A stretch of DNA of 64,000 nucleotides. Source: Mesomycoplasma ovipneumoniae. GTDB taxonomy: Bacteria; Bacillota_I; Bacilli_A; Mycoplasmatales; Metamycoplasmataceae. The notes under the pieces are model-generated. The model had not been told where the DNA came from. It ran no database searches and saw only the letters and a list, made by a program, of their open reading frames with translations. The position numbers were made by a program, and so were the translations under genes. The stretch covers positions 248,001 through 312,000 of the forward strand of contig NZ_CP146003.1 in the NCBI RefSeq assembly GCF_038095975.1, in the 5' to 3' direction. Of the stretch, positions 10,199 through 21,853 are shown in pieces; the stretch's first letter is position 1; each line of letters starts with the position of its first letter.

Positions 10199-11062
10199 CT
10201 AAAAATTAAATTTTTGCCTTAAAAGATAAAAAGCACCGAGCATACCGGCATTATTTTTGGATTCGGCGATCAAAAGCTCGCATTTATAAGGAGTTTGTTC
10301 TAACATTTTTAGGAATTTTTGCTGAATTTTTGCAAAGTATTTCTTATTTATATAGGAAAACCCTCCACCAATAAAGATTTTTTCTAAATTTTGAAAAATT
10401 GCAAGTTGATAAGTAAAGTCAGCAACTTTTTGGAAATAATCATCAATCATTTTTTGGAAATCAGAGTTAGTTTTATATAAATCATCAAACTTTTCATATT
10501 CAGAAATTCTAATATTATAAAGTTTACTAATTTCTTTATCAAGCAAACTAAAAGAAAGTCAATCATCAAGCCGTTGACCATCATAAATTAGATAACCAAA
10601 TTCACCAGCAAGAAAATTTTCGCCACGAATTAATTCATCCTTGACAATTCCAATTCCAACGCCAGTCCCTAAAGTAACTGTTGCGTAATTTTTTAGGTCT
10701 TTGTGATAAAATTTTTCTGAAATTGCAGCGGCATTTGCATCATTTTCAACAACAATAGGCAAATTAAATTTTTTTTCTAAAATAGAAAAATCGCTGCCAA
10801 AATATGGTAATGTTTTATGATTTACAAAAATAATTTTCTTTTTTTCAACATCAACCCCGCCCATTGTAGCAATAGCGATTCCTTTTATGTCTTTAGAAAA
10901 ATCTGATTTTTCTAAAATTGAGTTGATAATTTCTTCTAAATTCTTTAGAATTGAACTGATATTGGTTTTAAAAGTTTTTGTTTGGTGAAAAAAATTGTTA
11001 TTATCAATAATTCCCATTTTAATGTTTGTACCACCAATATCAAAAAGAATGAATTTGTCCAT
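10199..11062 (-). CDS. nanK: ROK-family sugar kinase, likely N-acetylmannosamine kinase
   Basis: 287 codons, with a TGA Trp at 10559-10561. The N-terminal phosphate-binding motif DIGGTNIKMGIID (D8) and the ROK core ENDANAAA, TLGTGVGIGIV and GEFGYL are present. The usual ROK zinc signature is missing: the GH after GE is GY and no CxCGxxGC cluster follows, so it belongs to the zinc-less ROK members or has lost the site. Position upstream of nanA suggests ManNAc to ManNAc-6-P. Glucokinase or GlcNAc kinase activity cannot be excluded. Confidence 0.82.
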
Positions 11063-11482
11063 TTTACCTCTCTTTTTTAAAATAACCTTTGTTTTTATAG
11101 CGTTTTTTAAAATCTTGCTAGTATAAATTTGGTTGTTTCTTTTAAAAATTATAACTTATAAAAGCAAAAATAAATTAGAATAATAATAAATTAGATTAAA
11201 AATTTTTTGAAATTGTAGTAATTCCAAGCTAATTCGAAAAATCAAGATTTATGATAAAATAATTTATTAATTGTTTAATTAATTTATTTTGTCTTGTAGG
11301 TTTTAAAGATAATAAAAATTTACTCATTAAAAACTAAAAATACTGTCGAATCAGTTTTACAAGATTTGATAGCTAAAAAATTAAAATCAATCACGGAAAA
11401 ATAGAAACGTATATTGGCATTATTAGAATTTTCCAAATAAAAAAGTAATTATGGATAGAAAAACAGGACTAATTTGACATTT
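11063..11482. other. 420-bp divergent intergenic region
   Basis: Separates nanK (-) from the helicase gene (+) and must hold both promoters. The clearest candidate -10 is TATGATAAAATAAT near 11250. An imperfect AT-rich inverted repeat (AATTTATTAATT/AATTAATTTATT) follows at ~11260-11292. A 32-codon open stretch at ~11310-11405 has no credible start. No RNA gene seen. Confidence 0.4.
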
Positions 11483-13420
11483 ATGAAGCTAACACCGCAA
11501 CAACAGAAAGTGATTAATTTAGCATTAAAAGGCAAAAATGTTCTAGTTGATGGTTGCATTGGGAGTGGAAAAACAACAGTAATTCAAGCTTTGTGCGACA
11601 AATTTCCTATTGATAAAAAAATTTTGTACTTAACCTACAATTGACCATTAAAAATTGAAGCTCAAAACAAGATTAAAAAAAAGTTTAAAAATAAGATTAA
11701 AAAGAGAAAAATTACGGTAGAAAATTATCATGATTTTGCAAAATCAATGTTAGACCAACAAGATATTAATCATTCTTCCGGGAATCCAATTAAAATATTT
11801 TTAGACCATGATATATCTGTTGGAACCTTTGATGTTTTATTAATTGACGAGTATCAAGATATTGGGTTTCTAATATCCTTGTTATTAGAAAGAATAAAAA
11901 CACAAAATCCTAACATCCAAATTGTTGCTGTCGGGGATATTAAACAAAAAATTCATGATAACACTAAATTAGATGTTGAGAATTTTATTGATAAATTTTT
12001 AGTATCATATAAAAAATGTTCATTAACAATTTCTTTTACAATGCCTAAAGATCATGCTAATATGTTGAGTAAAGTTTGGAATAAAACAATTAATGGGGTT
12101 AATGAAAATTGCCAGGTCGAATATATGGAGCTTGACCAAATTAAGGAATTCTTATCTAAGCAAAAACCTTCAGATATCTTATGTTTAGGCGAAAATGATG
12201 GACAAATGTTAAAAGTACTAAATTATCTTGAAAAAAATCATAGTGCTATTTTTGATAAAAAAACCGTTTATGTTTCTACATGAGAAAGAGATGTAAATTT
12301 GTTTCCCCAAAAAAATTCGGCTATTTTTACAACATTCGATAGCTCAAAATGGATAAAAAGACCTATTTGTGTTATTTTTGATTTTACTAAAAGTTATTGA
12401 TTTAAACGTTTAGAAAAGATTGATAGTAATTATGAAATTTTAAGAAATCTATTTTGTGTAGCGGCAAGTAGAGGAAAAGAAAAAATCATATTCTTAAAGC
12501 CACCTGACCATGACGAAGATAAAATATTTGTCAGAGATACTCTTATAAAAACCCTATCTAGTGAACCTCAAAAAGATAGGCTAGAAAAATATTCAATGTC
12601 AACAATGTTTCAAAATAATTATGATGAAGATAAAATCGAAATGCGTCAAATGCTTGATGTAGAACAAATTCATACTGATGATAAAACCGTAATAGAGGTA
12701 AAAAACCTTGATGGGTTTATCGATCTTAGTCCATGTATTGGGATTTTTCTTGAAGCAAATTATTTTAATACCTACTATATGGTTAAGAAAATTTGAAATT
12801 TAATTCCAAACTACCATGATAAGAATCAGGAATCACCACGACGAGACGAATACATTGATTTTATTAATAATAAAAATAGAAAATCATTAAACGATTTAAT
12901 ACTATTTTATCGTTATTTGCAAACAGGCAAAGAAAGATACATTGAACAAGCGCAATGAAATTTTGTCAATGATAAAGTTATTCAACAAATGAACAAAAGA
13001 TTATCAAAGGAGCTTAGTAGGAACGAAAAAATTCAACAACCCTGCTCGTTAAAATATAATAATAACGCAAATAATTTTACAATGAATGTTCGCGGAATAG
13101 CTGATGTTGTAAAAGATAATACAGTTTATGAACTTAAATTTGTTAACTATTTAACAGATGATCATTTTTTACAAACAGCTTCGTATATGTTAGCCTTAGA
13201 TCTTGAGACAGGAAAATTATGGAATGTTAAAAAAAATGAAATGTACAAAATTAAAATTAAAAATCGTGAAAATTTTAGAGTCAAGCTTGCAGAAACAATC
13301 TCTAAAGGCCGGTATAAAGAAAAAAATCTCAATCAAAATCAAGTCAAAAAAAGATCATGGAGCATATGAAAACTACTGAGAATCAACAAATTATTGATTT
13401 GAATCAAAAATTTGTTATAA
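11483..13420 (+). CDS. UvrD-like SF1 helicase fused to PD-(D/E)XK nuclease
   Basis: 645 codons once five TGAs are read as Trp. N-terminal SF1 motor: Q-motif-like LTPQQQKV at 3-10, Walker A GCIGSGKT (24-31), motif II IDEYQD (121-126), motif III VGDIKQKI (150-157), motif VI FCVAASRGK (324-332). The motor is very compact, with room for little more than the two RecA folds. C-terminal nuclease: RGIAD (D541), YELK (E550, K552) and QTASY (Q564, Y568), the RecB/Cas4-like pattern. A role in end processing, recombination or defence is inferred. It stands alone between unrelated genes with no strong ribosome binding site. AddA-like enzymes are the nearest analogue. Confidence 0.8.
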
Positions 13421-13800
13421 ATTAAGGTAGAAACAAATTTTCAAAATAAGATTTTTCTATCGAGTTGTGATTGCTAACAGCGCTAATTTTAATTTACTTG
13501 ATAGTGCAACGTATATTTATAGTATTTTAGCCCCAGTTCCTGTTAATTTAAAAAACAAAATGTTTGATTAAAAACTCATAAATAAATGATTTTTAAGTTA
13601 AAAAATTTCTTAAAATATCACGATATAACAGACTAATTTTTGTACACAAGCTTTGATTTTGCACAAAACATTTAAAAAAGAATGGTTTTAACGCATAAAT
13701 TAGCATAAAAATTTGCTCGTGTGATCGAATTTAGCGTACATTTATTCATTATTAAAGATAAAATGCCGTCATATGATCATGCTAAAGTGGGAAATTTTTA
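13421..13800. other. 380-bp convergent intergenic region with an orphan coding-like stretch
   Basis: Lies between the 3' ends of the helicase (+) and mnmE (-). A stop-free + frame of ~42 codons ending at a TAA near 13571 reads like protein (...ANSANFNLLDSATYIYSILA...) but has no start codon with a ribosome site and no family that I recognise; it may be a gene remnant. The rest is AT-rich without a clear terminator hairpin. Confidence 0.3.
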
Positions 13801-15129
13801 TTATTTTCCTAGACAAAACCGTGAAAAAATTGAATCAAGCAAGTTTTCATCGTCTGTTCTGCCAAAAATAGTTTGCAACTCTCTTCAAGCATTACGCAAA
13901 TCTACGATAGCAATTTCAGGTCCAAAACCAGATTCTAGACTATTTTTAGCCTCAATAATTGCTGTTTTTGCCAATTCTATCTGTGAAATTTGGAATGAAT
14001 TAGCGACAAACTGATTTTCTTTTCCCAAAAAGGCAAAAATAGTTTTAATTTTTTCAATTAAGCTATCAATTTCTTTGTTTTTAGCACTAATTAATATTTT
14101 ATCAGCAAATTCTTCCTTATTTTGAATTAGGTCAGATTTATTATAGACTTGTAAATATACTTGATTTTCGCTAATTTTTTCACTTAAATCAAGATGTTTA
14201 GATTTTTTTTGACTTGTATCAATAACATGTAAAATTAAATCAGATTTTTCCATGTTTTCAAAAGTTTTACTAATTCCAATTTGCTCAATTTTTTGTTTAG
14301 TTTTTCTAATTCCGGCAGTATCAAAAACTTTGAAAAGCAAATTGTCAATCACAAAATTACCTTCAACAATATCACGAGTTGTTCCAGGAATTTCACTTAT
14401 TATCGCCTTATTTTCGTCAATTAAAGCATTTAGAAGCGAAGACTTGCCGCTATTGGGTTCGCCAATTAAAGATGTTCTTATTCCTTCATAAATTAGTCTT
14501 GAATTATCGGCTATTTTTATTAATTCATTAAAATTTTTTATTAATTCATCAATTTTAGGAATAAGAATCTGATTTGTTAGAATTTCAACATCATCATATT
14601 CGGGATAATCAATATTTATCTCAATAGTCCCGATAATTTCCTCGATTTGTTGGATTAATTTTTTAATAAAGTTTGAACTTACGCCTGAAAACTGTTTAAG
14701 AGCAACATTGTGTTGTGATTTAACTTGAGCATGAATTAAATCATTAATCGCCTGAGCTTTAACTAAGTCAATTTTTCCGTTTAAAAAAGCACGCAAACTG
14801 AACTCTCCAGGATTTGCAAGTCTAGCGAGTTTAGTTTTTAAAATAGTTTCAAGAATTAAATTTGTATTTAAAACTCCGCCATGAGCGTTTATTTCTACAG
14901 TTTCTTCACCAACAAAATTTTTATCTCCTGCAAATCATAAAACTAAAACCTGATCAATTTTAGTTTGATTATCATGAATTCAGCCAAAAGTTATTTCCAT
15001 GGAATTACCAATTTTCCCGGTAAAAATTTTTTCCATGATCTTAAAGGCGTTTGGCCCTGAAATTCTAATGATCGAAATTGCCTGATTTATTGCTCCTGAA
15101 GCAATCGCACAAATTGTGTCAAAAACCAT
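13801..15129 (-). CDS. mnmE: tRNA-5-carboxymethylaminomethyl-2-thiouridine GTPase MnmE
   Basis: 442 codons; a TGA Trp at 13885-13887 must be read through to reach the true end. The N-terminal folate-binding domain starts [13 protein letters not shown] domain: GEPNSGKS at 223-230, then [10 protein letters not shown] and DTAGI. The C-terminus is FCLGK, the conserved MnmE ending whose Cys (439) is required for tRNA modification at U34 together with MnmG. It lies 51 bases after the ABC-F gene on the same strand, so the two likely share a message. Confidence 0.96.
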
Positions 15130-15180
15130 TTAATATATTCCTAAATTAAATTTAAAAGTTAAAAAAAATACTTTTATGTA

Positions 15181-16797
<1,617 letters not shown>

Positions 16798-16971
16798 TTT
16801 GAGTCTCTTTAAATTATAATTTAGTAAAATATCTAAAAATTATATTACAATTTTTATTAAATTAAAGTAAAAACCTAATAAAAAATAACTTCTAAAATTT
16901 AATATTAGACCTCTAATTTTCAATAAAGATTAAAAAAGCTAAAATAAAATGATTAAAAAGCGAGGTTTTTG

Positions 16972-17982
16972 GTGGCAATAAAAAAACATTTTTATAAATT
17001 TTTCAGTGGATTAGCAATTTTGCCAATCTTTTTGATTTCCTGCTCTCAACCAGAAACAGAAATAAGTATTTCTTCTATTCCATCAGTGATTATTCCAATT
17101 TCAGAAAACAAGGATGAATTTCAAAAACAAAATCCGCGCTCATTTGATCTTTATGTTTCGGAAGTAAATGCTATTAGATTAAAGTGATTTTTAAATAAAC
17201 CTAGCTTAATTAATCTTCTGCCTGAGGAAAAAAGTAAAATTTATGCTTCTGATGTTGCAAAAAGTTTTGTTTTTGATAATAAAAATCGAATTTTAGCTCT
17301 TCAGGACAACTTTGACTCATCTGAGGAAACTAATCCAAATTTTTTGAAAAATATTTTTCAAAAAACGTTTGCAGTTTATTCAGGTAAAAAAATAAATGAC
17401 GGAAATACCGACCTTTTAAATGATTCAGATCAAGATAATTTTGAAAAACATAAAAAAATTTCAAAAATTTTTGTGCAAAACTGACGTTATATTGAAACTA
17501 AGTTATTAAAACCAAATATTATTCAAAAAGACAATAAAAATTATCTTTTAATTAATGCATATAAATTTATTTTTTCATCCCCTCTTAACAGTTCAAATTC
17601 TCAAACTAATGAAAAAACTGAGACAAAATCTGATAAAAAATGAAAATTAAGCGCCCCAAATATAAAACCAACCCCTATTTTAAGGCTTTTTTGACATAAT
17701 CAAAGTTTAGAAAATCCATTCAAAATTAAGCTTAATTCAAAAGAAGATTTAAACTCTGAGTATGATTTACAGCTAATTAATAATATTGACCAACCCGAAT
17801 CTGTTGCTGATTATAGTTTTAATTTTTCTGATTTAAATCCAAAAATGCCTGAAAGTCCCCTCAAAATTTCAGACACAGACCCTATTTTTCGTGTTGTTAT
17901 TCAAAGTTTTGCTATTCCATATCAAGACAGTGTTGCTAATTTTGAAAGCGATAATTTTAAATTTGATTATGAATTTGACTAA
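16972..17982 (+). CDS. lipoprotein of unknown function
   Basis: 336 codons, several TGA Trp. GTG at 16972 is preferred over the TTG at 16969 because GAGG lies 6-7 bases upstream. The signal peptide ends in LAILPIFLISC with the lipid-attached Cys at 24. The mature part is polar and N/K/D/S rich with no known domain, and is probably displayed on the cell surface. It lies directly upstream of the opp leader with 143 bases between, so a link to peptide uptake is possible but unproven. Confidence 0.8.
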
Positions 17983-18040
17983 TCCAAAAGCTTTTTCAAA
18001 TATGAAAATTAGGTTATTTACGTAAGTTTATCGTTTGAGT

Positions 18041-18095
18041 AAAAAAAAAAAAAAAAACATTTTTGCTTATTTTTTATTTTTTGTGTTAAAATGTT
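18041..18095 (+). promoter_or_regulatory. A17 tract and putative opp promoter
   Basis: Seventeen consecutive A (18041-18057) lie upstream of TTTGCTTATTTTTTATT and a GTTAAAAT -10-like box. Long homopolymers beside mycoplasma promoters can change length and alter expression. Confidence 0.45.
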
Positions 18096-18125
18096 AATTG
18101 TTTTTCATAATATAAGGAAATTAAT

Positions 18126-18314
18126 ATGCAATTTATTTTAAATATTTTTAAAATGCGAGAGTTTATGTCAATGGTTTTTTCCAAAAAAATCAGTTTTTTT
18201 GCATATTCTTTTTTCAATGCCTTTTATAAATCCATTAACTCTTACAAAAATAAAAATATTTTTAATAATATTAAAAACTTGGCCATTTCAAATTTAATTT
18301 TGTGAAATTTCTAA
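18126..18314 (+). CDS. 62-residue leader-like peptide upstream of opp
   Basis: ATG preceded by TAAGGAAATTAAT; 62 codons with one TGA Trp. The peptide is rich in F, K, N, I and S (MQFILNIFKMREFMSM...), has no known domain and no clear signal sequence. It ends 22 bases before an intrinsic terminator that precedes oppB, the layout of an attenuator leader, but it is longer than typical leader peptides. It could also be a small membrane-associated protein. I do not recognise it. Confidence 0.5.
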
Positions 18315-18335
18315 AATAGCATTAAATTTAATTTG

Positions 18336-18361
18336 AAAACGGGCCAAAAACCCGTTTTTTT
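18336..18361 (+). terminator. intrinsic terminator/attenuator before oppB
   Basis: AAAACGGG, loop CCAAAAA, CCCGTTTT and a run of T, 38 bases before the oppB ATG. It may end the short leader transcript or regulate read-through into opp. Confidence 0.75.
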
Positions 18362-18398
18362 ATTTAAAAACACTTAAAACTAAATAATAAGGAAAAAA

Positions 18399-19478
18399 AT
18401 GACCCTAAAAAATGATGGTGAACATCGCAGAGATCTGTTAAAAATAGGTATAAACAGAAAAATTATTGATTATAACTTTATTTATACTATTCCGCCAACA
18501 AAGAAAAAGAAAAATCCACTATTAAAATATTTCGGTTTTGAATCGCTTTTTTTCCGTTTTTCGAAAAAAATTGTAAAAATTTTTCTCGAATTTGTAATAG
18601 TGGCTTGAATTGTTGCGACCTTAGTTTTTCTTCTGATTGACTCAATTCCAGGTGAGCCAGGGTTTCTTGATGGCCTAAATGATGCTCAAAAAACAGCAGA
18701 AAAACAACTTTATGGACTTGATTTGCCGCAAGCACAACGTTATTTTAACTACCTTTGGAATTTTATTAATTTTGATTTTGGAATTTCATATAGTCTTAGA
18801 CCCCGTGTCGAAATTAGCGATTTTATTTGACAGAGATTTTTCACATCTTTTTCAATAGGTATCGTTTCAGTTATTTTAACACTTTTAGTTGGAGTTCCAC
18901 TCGGAATTGCTGTTGGAAAAAATCCAGGTAAGTTTTTTGACAATTTAGCGACAGTCTGAATAGCGATTTTTTCCTCAATTCCTTCGCTAGTTTTTGCAAT
19001 TTTTCTTCTAATTTTTGGTCAAAAAGCCGGAATTCCTTACATTTTTAATATACAGGATTTCTCCACTTTTGTCCTACCTGCCATCGCCCTTTCAATTGGA
19101 TCTGTAATTAGTTATGTGCGATACATTCGATTTGAGCTTAATAATGAGTTAAATTCTATGCATGCCAAATTTGCATATTTAAAAAATTTAACAAGAAATC
19201 GCTTCGTTTGAACTCATGCACTTAAGGCTTCACTTTTCCCAATTGCAACATTTTTTCCTTTAGTTGTTCTAGGTTCTTTTGTTGGATCGATTTTTGTTGA
19301 GAAAATCTTTTTAATTTCAGGATCTGGAGGGATCATGATTGATGCAATTCAGTCAAAAGATAATAATATTATTCTCTTTTTAGTAATTATTTACTCACTT
19401 TTAACAATAATTTCTTATACATTACGTGATATTAGTTACGAATTGCTCGATCCTAGAATTAGAAGGAGGGCAAAATAA
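18399..19478 (+). CDS. oppB: oligopeptide ABC transporter permease OppB
   Basis: 359 codons with TGA Trp. AATAAGGAAAAAA precedes the ATG. A cytoplasmic N-terminus of ~65 residues, then a first helix, a periplasmic-type segment with GLDLPQAQRYFNYL and FGISYSLRPRV, then the BPD_transp_1 core with the EAA-like loop ...AKFAYLKNLTRNRFVWTHALKAS. It forms the membrane channel with OppC. The stop overlaps the oppC start (TAATG), indicating translational coupling. Confidence 0.94.
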
Positions 19479-20443
19479 TGAATCAATTTCCGTCAATTGA
19501 AAAATATATTGACCAAAACTTAAAACCTAATCCATTTTTGCAACCCTTTTCATACCAAATGTGAAAATTAATGGTTGCTCAGTCAAAAAGTTTTGATCGT
19601 AATTATTTTGGTAAGCCTCGAAATAATTTTTACGAAGTTTTCCTTAGATTTTCCCGTTCCTTTTCAGGTGTTTTTGGAATTGTTACTATTATTTTCATGT
19701 TAATTTTAGCAATTATTATCCCTTTTACAACTGGATCGCCAACTCAACTTCGACCTGATATGAAAAACTTAAACTATTTTACACAAGGATTTATTTTAGG
19801 TACTGATTCTCAAGGTCGCGATGTTTGGGCATTTTTATGACACGGATTGCAATTTTCACTGATTTTAAGTTTTATTGTTGCACTTTTTGATGTTGCGCTT
19901 GGAACTCTTTTTGGAACACTAATGGGTAATTTTGACCTTTTTGACAAAATTTTTACCTTTATTATTAAAATAGTTTCAAATATACCAACAATTTTAGTAA
20001 TTATTTTGATGACATTAGTTTTGCGCCCGAGCTTTTGAGTTTTAGTTTTATCATTTTCACTTACCGGCTGAATCGGACTTGCAAATCAAGTTCGCGCTCA
20101 AATAAAAAGAGCTAGAAACTTTACATGAGTAATTGCCTCACGTGTTTTAGGGACTCCTTCTTATAAAATTCTCCTTAATTTTGTGCCAGTAATTATTCCA
20201 CTTTTAATTACAAATATTGTTTTTGTAATTCCAGGTACTATTCTTGGCGAAACTGGTCTTGCTTTTATCGGTCTTTCACTACCAAACGTTCCAACTTTAG
20301 GAAATGCAATTAATTCCGGAATTCCAATTGTAACCTTATATCCTCGTTATGTTTTAATTCCTTCATTCTTTTTAATTTTATTAACTTCGTCAATTCAAAT
20401 GATCGGAAATTCAGTTCAAGATGCTCTAAGGAGGCAAAGATAA
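19478..20443 (+). CDS. oppC: oligopeptide ABC transporter permease OppC
   Basis: 321 codons, TGA Trp at several sites. The ATG overlaps the oppB stop by one base and is preceded by AGAAGGAGGG within oppB. The N-terminus carries the OppC-N type helix, then FILGTDSQGRDVWAFLWHGLQFSL, typical of OppC/DppC, and the EAA loop ...ARNFTWVIASRVLGTPSYKILLNFVPV. The second channel subunit of the importer. OppD begins on the next base after its stop. Confidence 0.94.
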
Positions 20444-21853
20444 ATGATTTCTTATTTTTTGGCCAAATTTTCTGATTGCAAAAATGCTGAAAATCCAACT
20501 TTGTGTTATAAATTAGCAAAAAATTTAGAAAAGTTTAAAAAAGACTTAGAACTTTTAAAGCAAAAAAACTTGGATCCAAAGCAATATCAAGAAAAATTCC
20601 TTGAACTTAAAGAAGAATTTTTAGCTTATGAAGTTAACATAAAAAAACATTATAAATCAAAAAAATCCTATAAAATCCAAGCTATTTTAAACAGAATTCA
20701 ACAATATTGGCACACAAGTTTTAACCGTTCTCACTTTGATTTTGAAGCTTTTTCAAAGAACGTTCTTTATAAACAAATTGGCAATAAAAAGTACAAAATT
20801 GTCGCCCAAATTAAAAATTTAAATTTATCCTTTGTAAATCCAGCCAATCCTTCAATCCGAAACATCGTAATTCGTAATGCTTCAATTGATTTTTATGAAG
20901 GTAAAATTCATGCAATAATCGGCGAGTCCGGCTCAGGAAAATCGGTAATTACTTCTTGTCTTTATGGACTTGCAGGCGAAAATGCTGTTGTTGAATCAGG
21001 AGAAATAAGATTATTTAACAATCCAGTTCATAATTTTGATTTTCGGGCTTGGGAACTTTCAAATTATCGGGGAAAAATAATTTCTGCTGTTTTCCAAAAT
21101 CCGATGTCAACTTTGAATCCTACCAAAAAAATTGGCGCCCAAATAATGGAAGGAATGCTGTTAAATAAAATTGTCAAAAATAAAAAAGAAGCCTATGAAA
21201 AAGCACTTTTATATTTAAAAATGACAAAAATTGTAAATCCTGAAATGGTTATGAAATTATATCCTCATGAACTCTCAGGTGGTATGATTCAACGAATTGT
21301 CATTTCAGCAATTCTTTCACTTGAGCCAAAAATTATTGTTATGGACGAGCCCACTACCGCCCTTGATACAACAGTTCAGGCTTTAGTTCTTGATATTATC
21401 CGTGATTTGCAAAAAAGACTGAAAATTACAATTATTTTTATAACTCATGACTTAGGAGTAGTTGCTTCACTTGCAAATTACATCACAATTATGTACGCTG
21501 GTCAAGTTGTTGAAGAAGGAACAAGAGACGAAATTCTTTTAAATCCAAGACATCCTTATACTTGAGGACTAATTACTTCAATGCCGGACATAAATAAAGG
21601 TGATCGTCTAGCATCAATTCGTGGGGTAGTTCCATCTTCATTAAATTCAATTGTCGGTGATGCATTTGCGGTTAGAAATGATTATGCCTTAGAACAAGAT
21701 TTTTTTGTTGAGCCAAAATTTTATAAAATAAGTCCAACTCACCGTATAAAATCAGCACTTCTTGATCCAAAAGCACCAAAGGTTATGCCGCCAAAAATTA
21801 TTTACCAAAAATGACTCCAATTTCAAAAAATGAGGCAAAACAATGAGCAATAA
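20444..21853 (+). CDS. oppD: oligopeptide ABC transporter ATPase OppD
   Basis: 469 codons with TGA Trp at 21563 and 21812. An N-terminal extension of ~110 mostly charged, coiled-coil-like residues precedes the ABC domain, longer than the usual ~340-residue OppD. Walker A GESGSGKS at 160-167, signature LSGGM at 277-281, Walker B IVMDEPTTALD at 298-308, H-loop ITHDLG. The C-terminal oligo_HPY region follows (NPRHPYTWGLI). It powers peptide import with OppF. Its end overlaps oppF by 11 bases. Confidence 0.94.

Larger units (their letters stand above)
10004..10251 (-). repeat. tandem duplication of nanK 3' end plus terminator (2 x 124 bp)
   Basis: Copy A (10004-10127) and copy B (10128-10251) align end to end with an exact 124-base offset. 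Copy B holds the last ~17 codons and stop of nanK plus the terminator. Copy A has a decayed version of the same coding end (SGMLAVF against AGMLGAF) plus a nearly identical terminator. It is therefore a local duplication followed by drift in the untranslated coding remnant. Confidence 0.85.

Noticed and set aside
11310..11405. 32-codon open stretch before the helicase
   Set aside because: No acceptable start codon or ribosome site; treated as intergenic.
13721..14014. 97-residue + strand ORF
   Set aside because: It is antisense to the mnmE C-terminus, which extends to 13801 once TGA at 13885 is read as Trp; no independent ribosome site or family.
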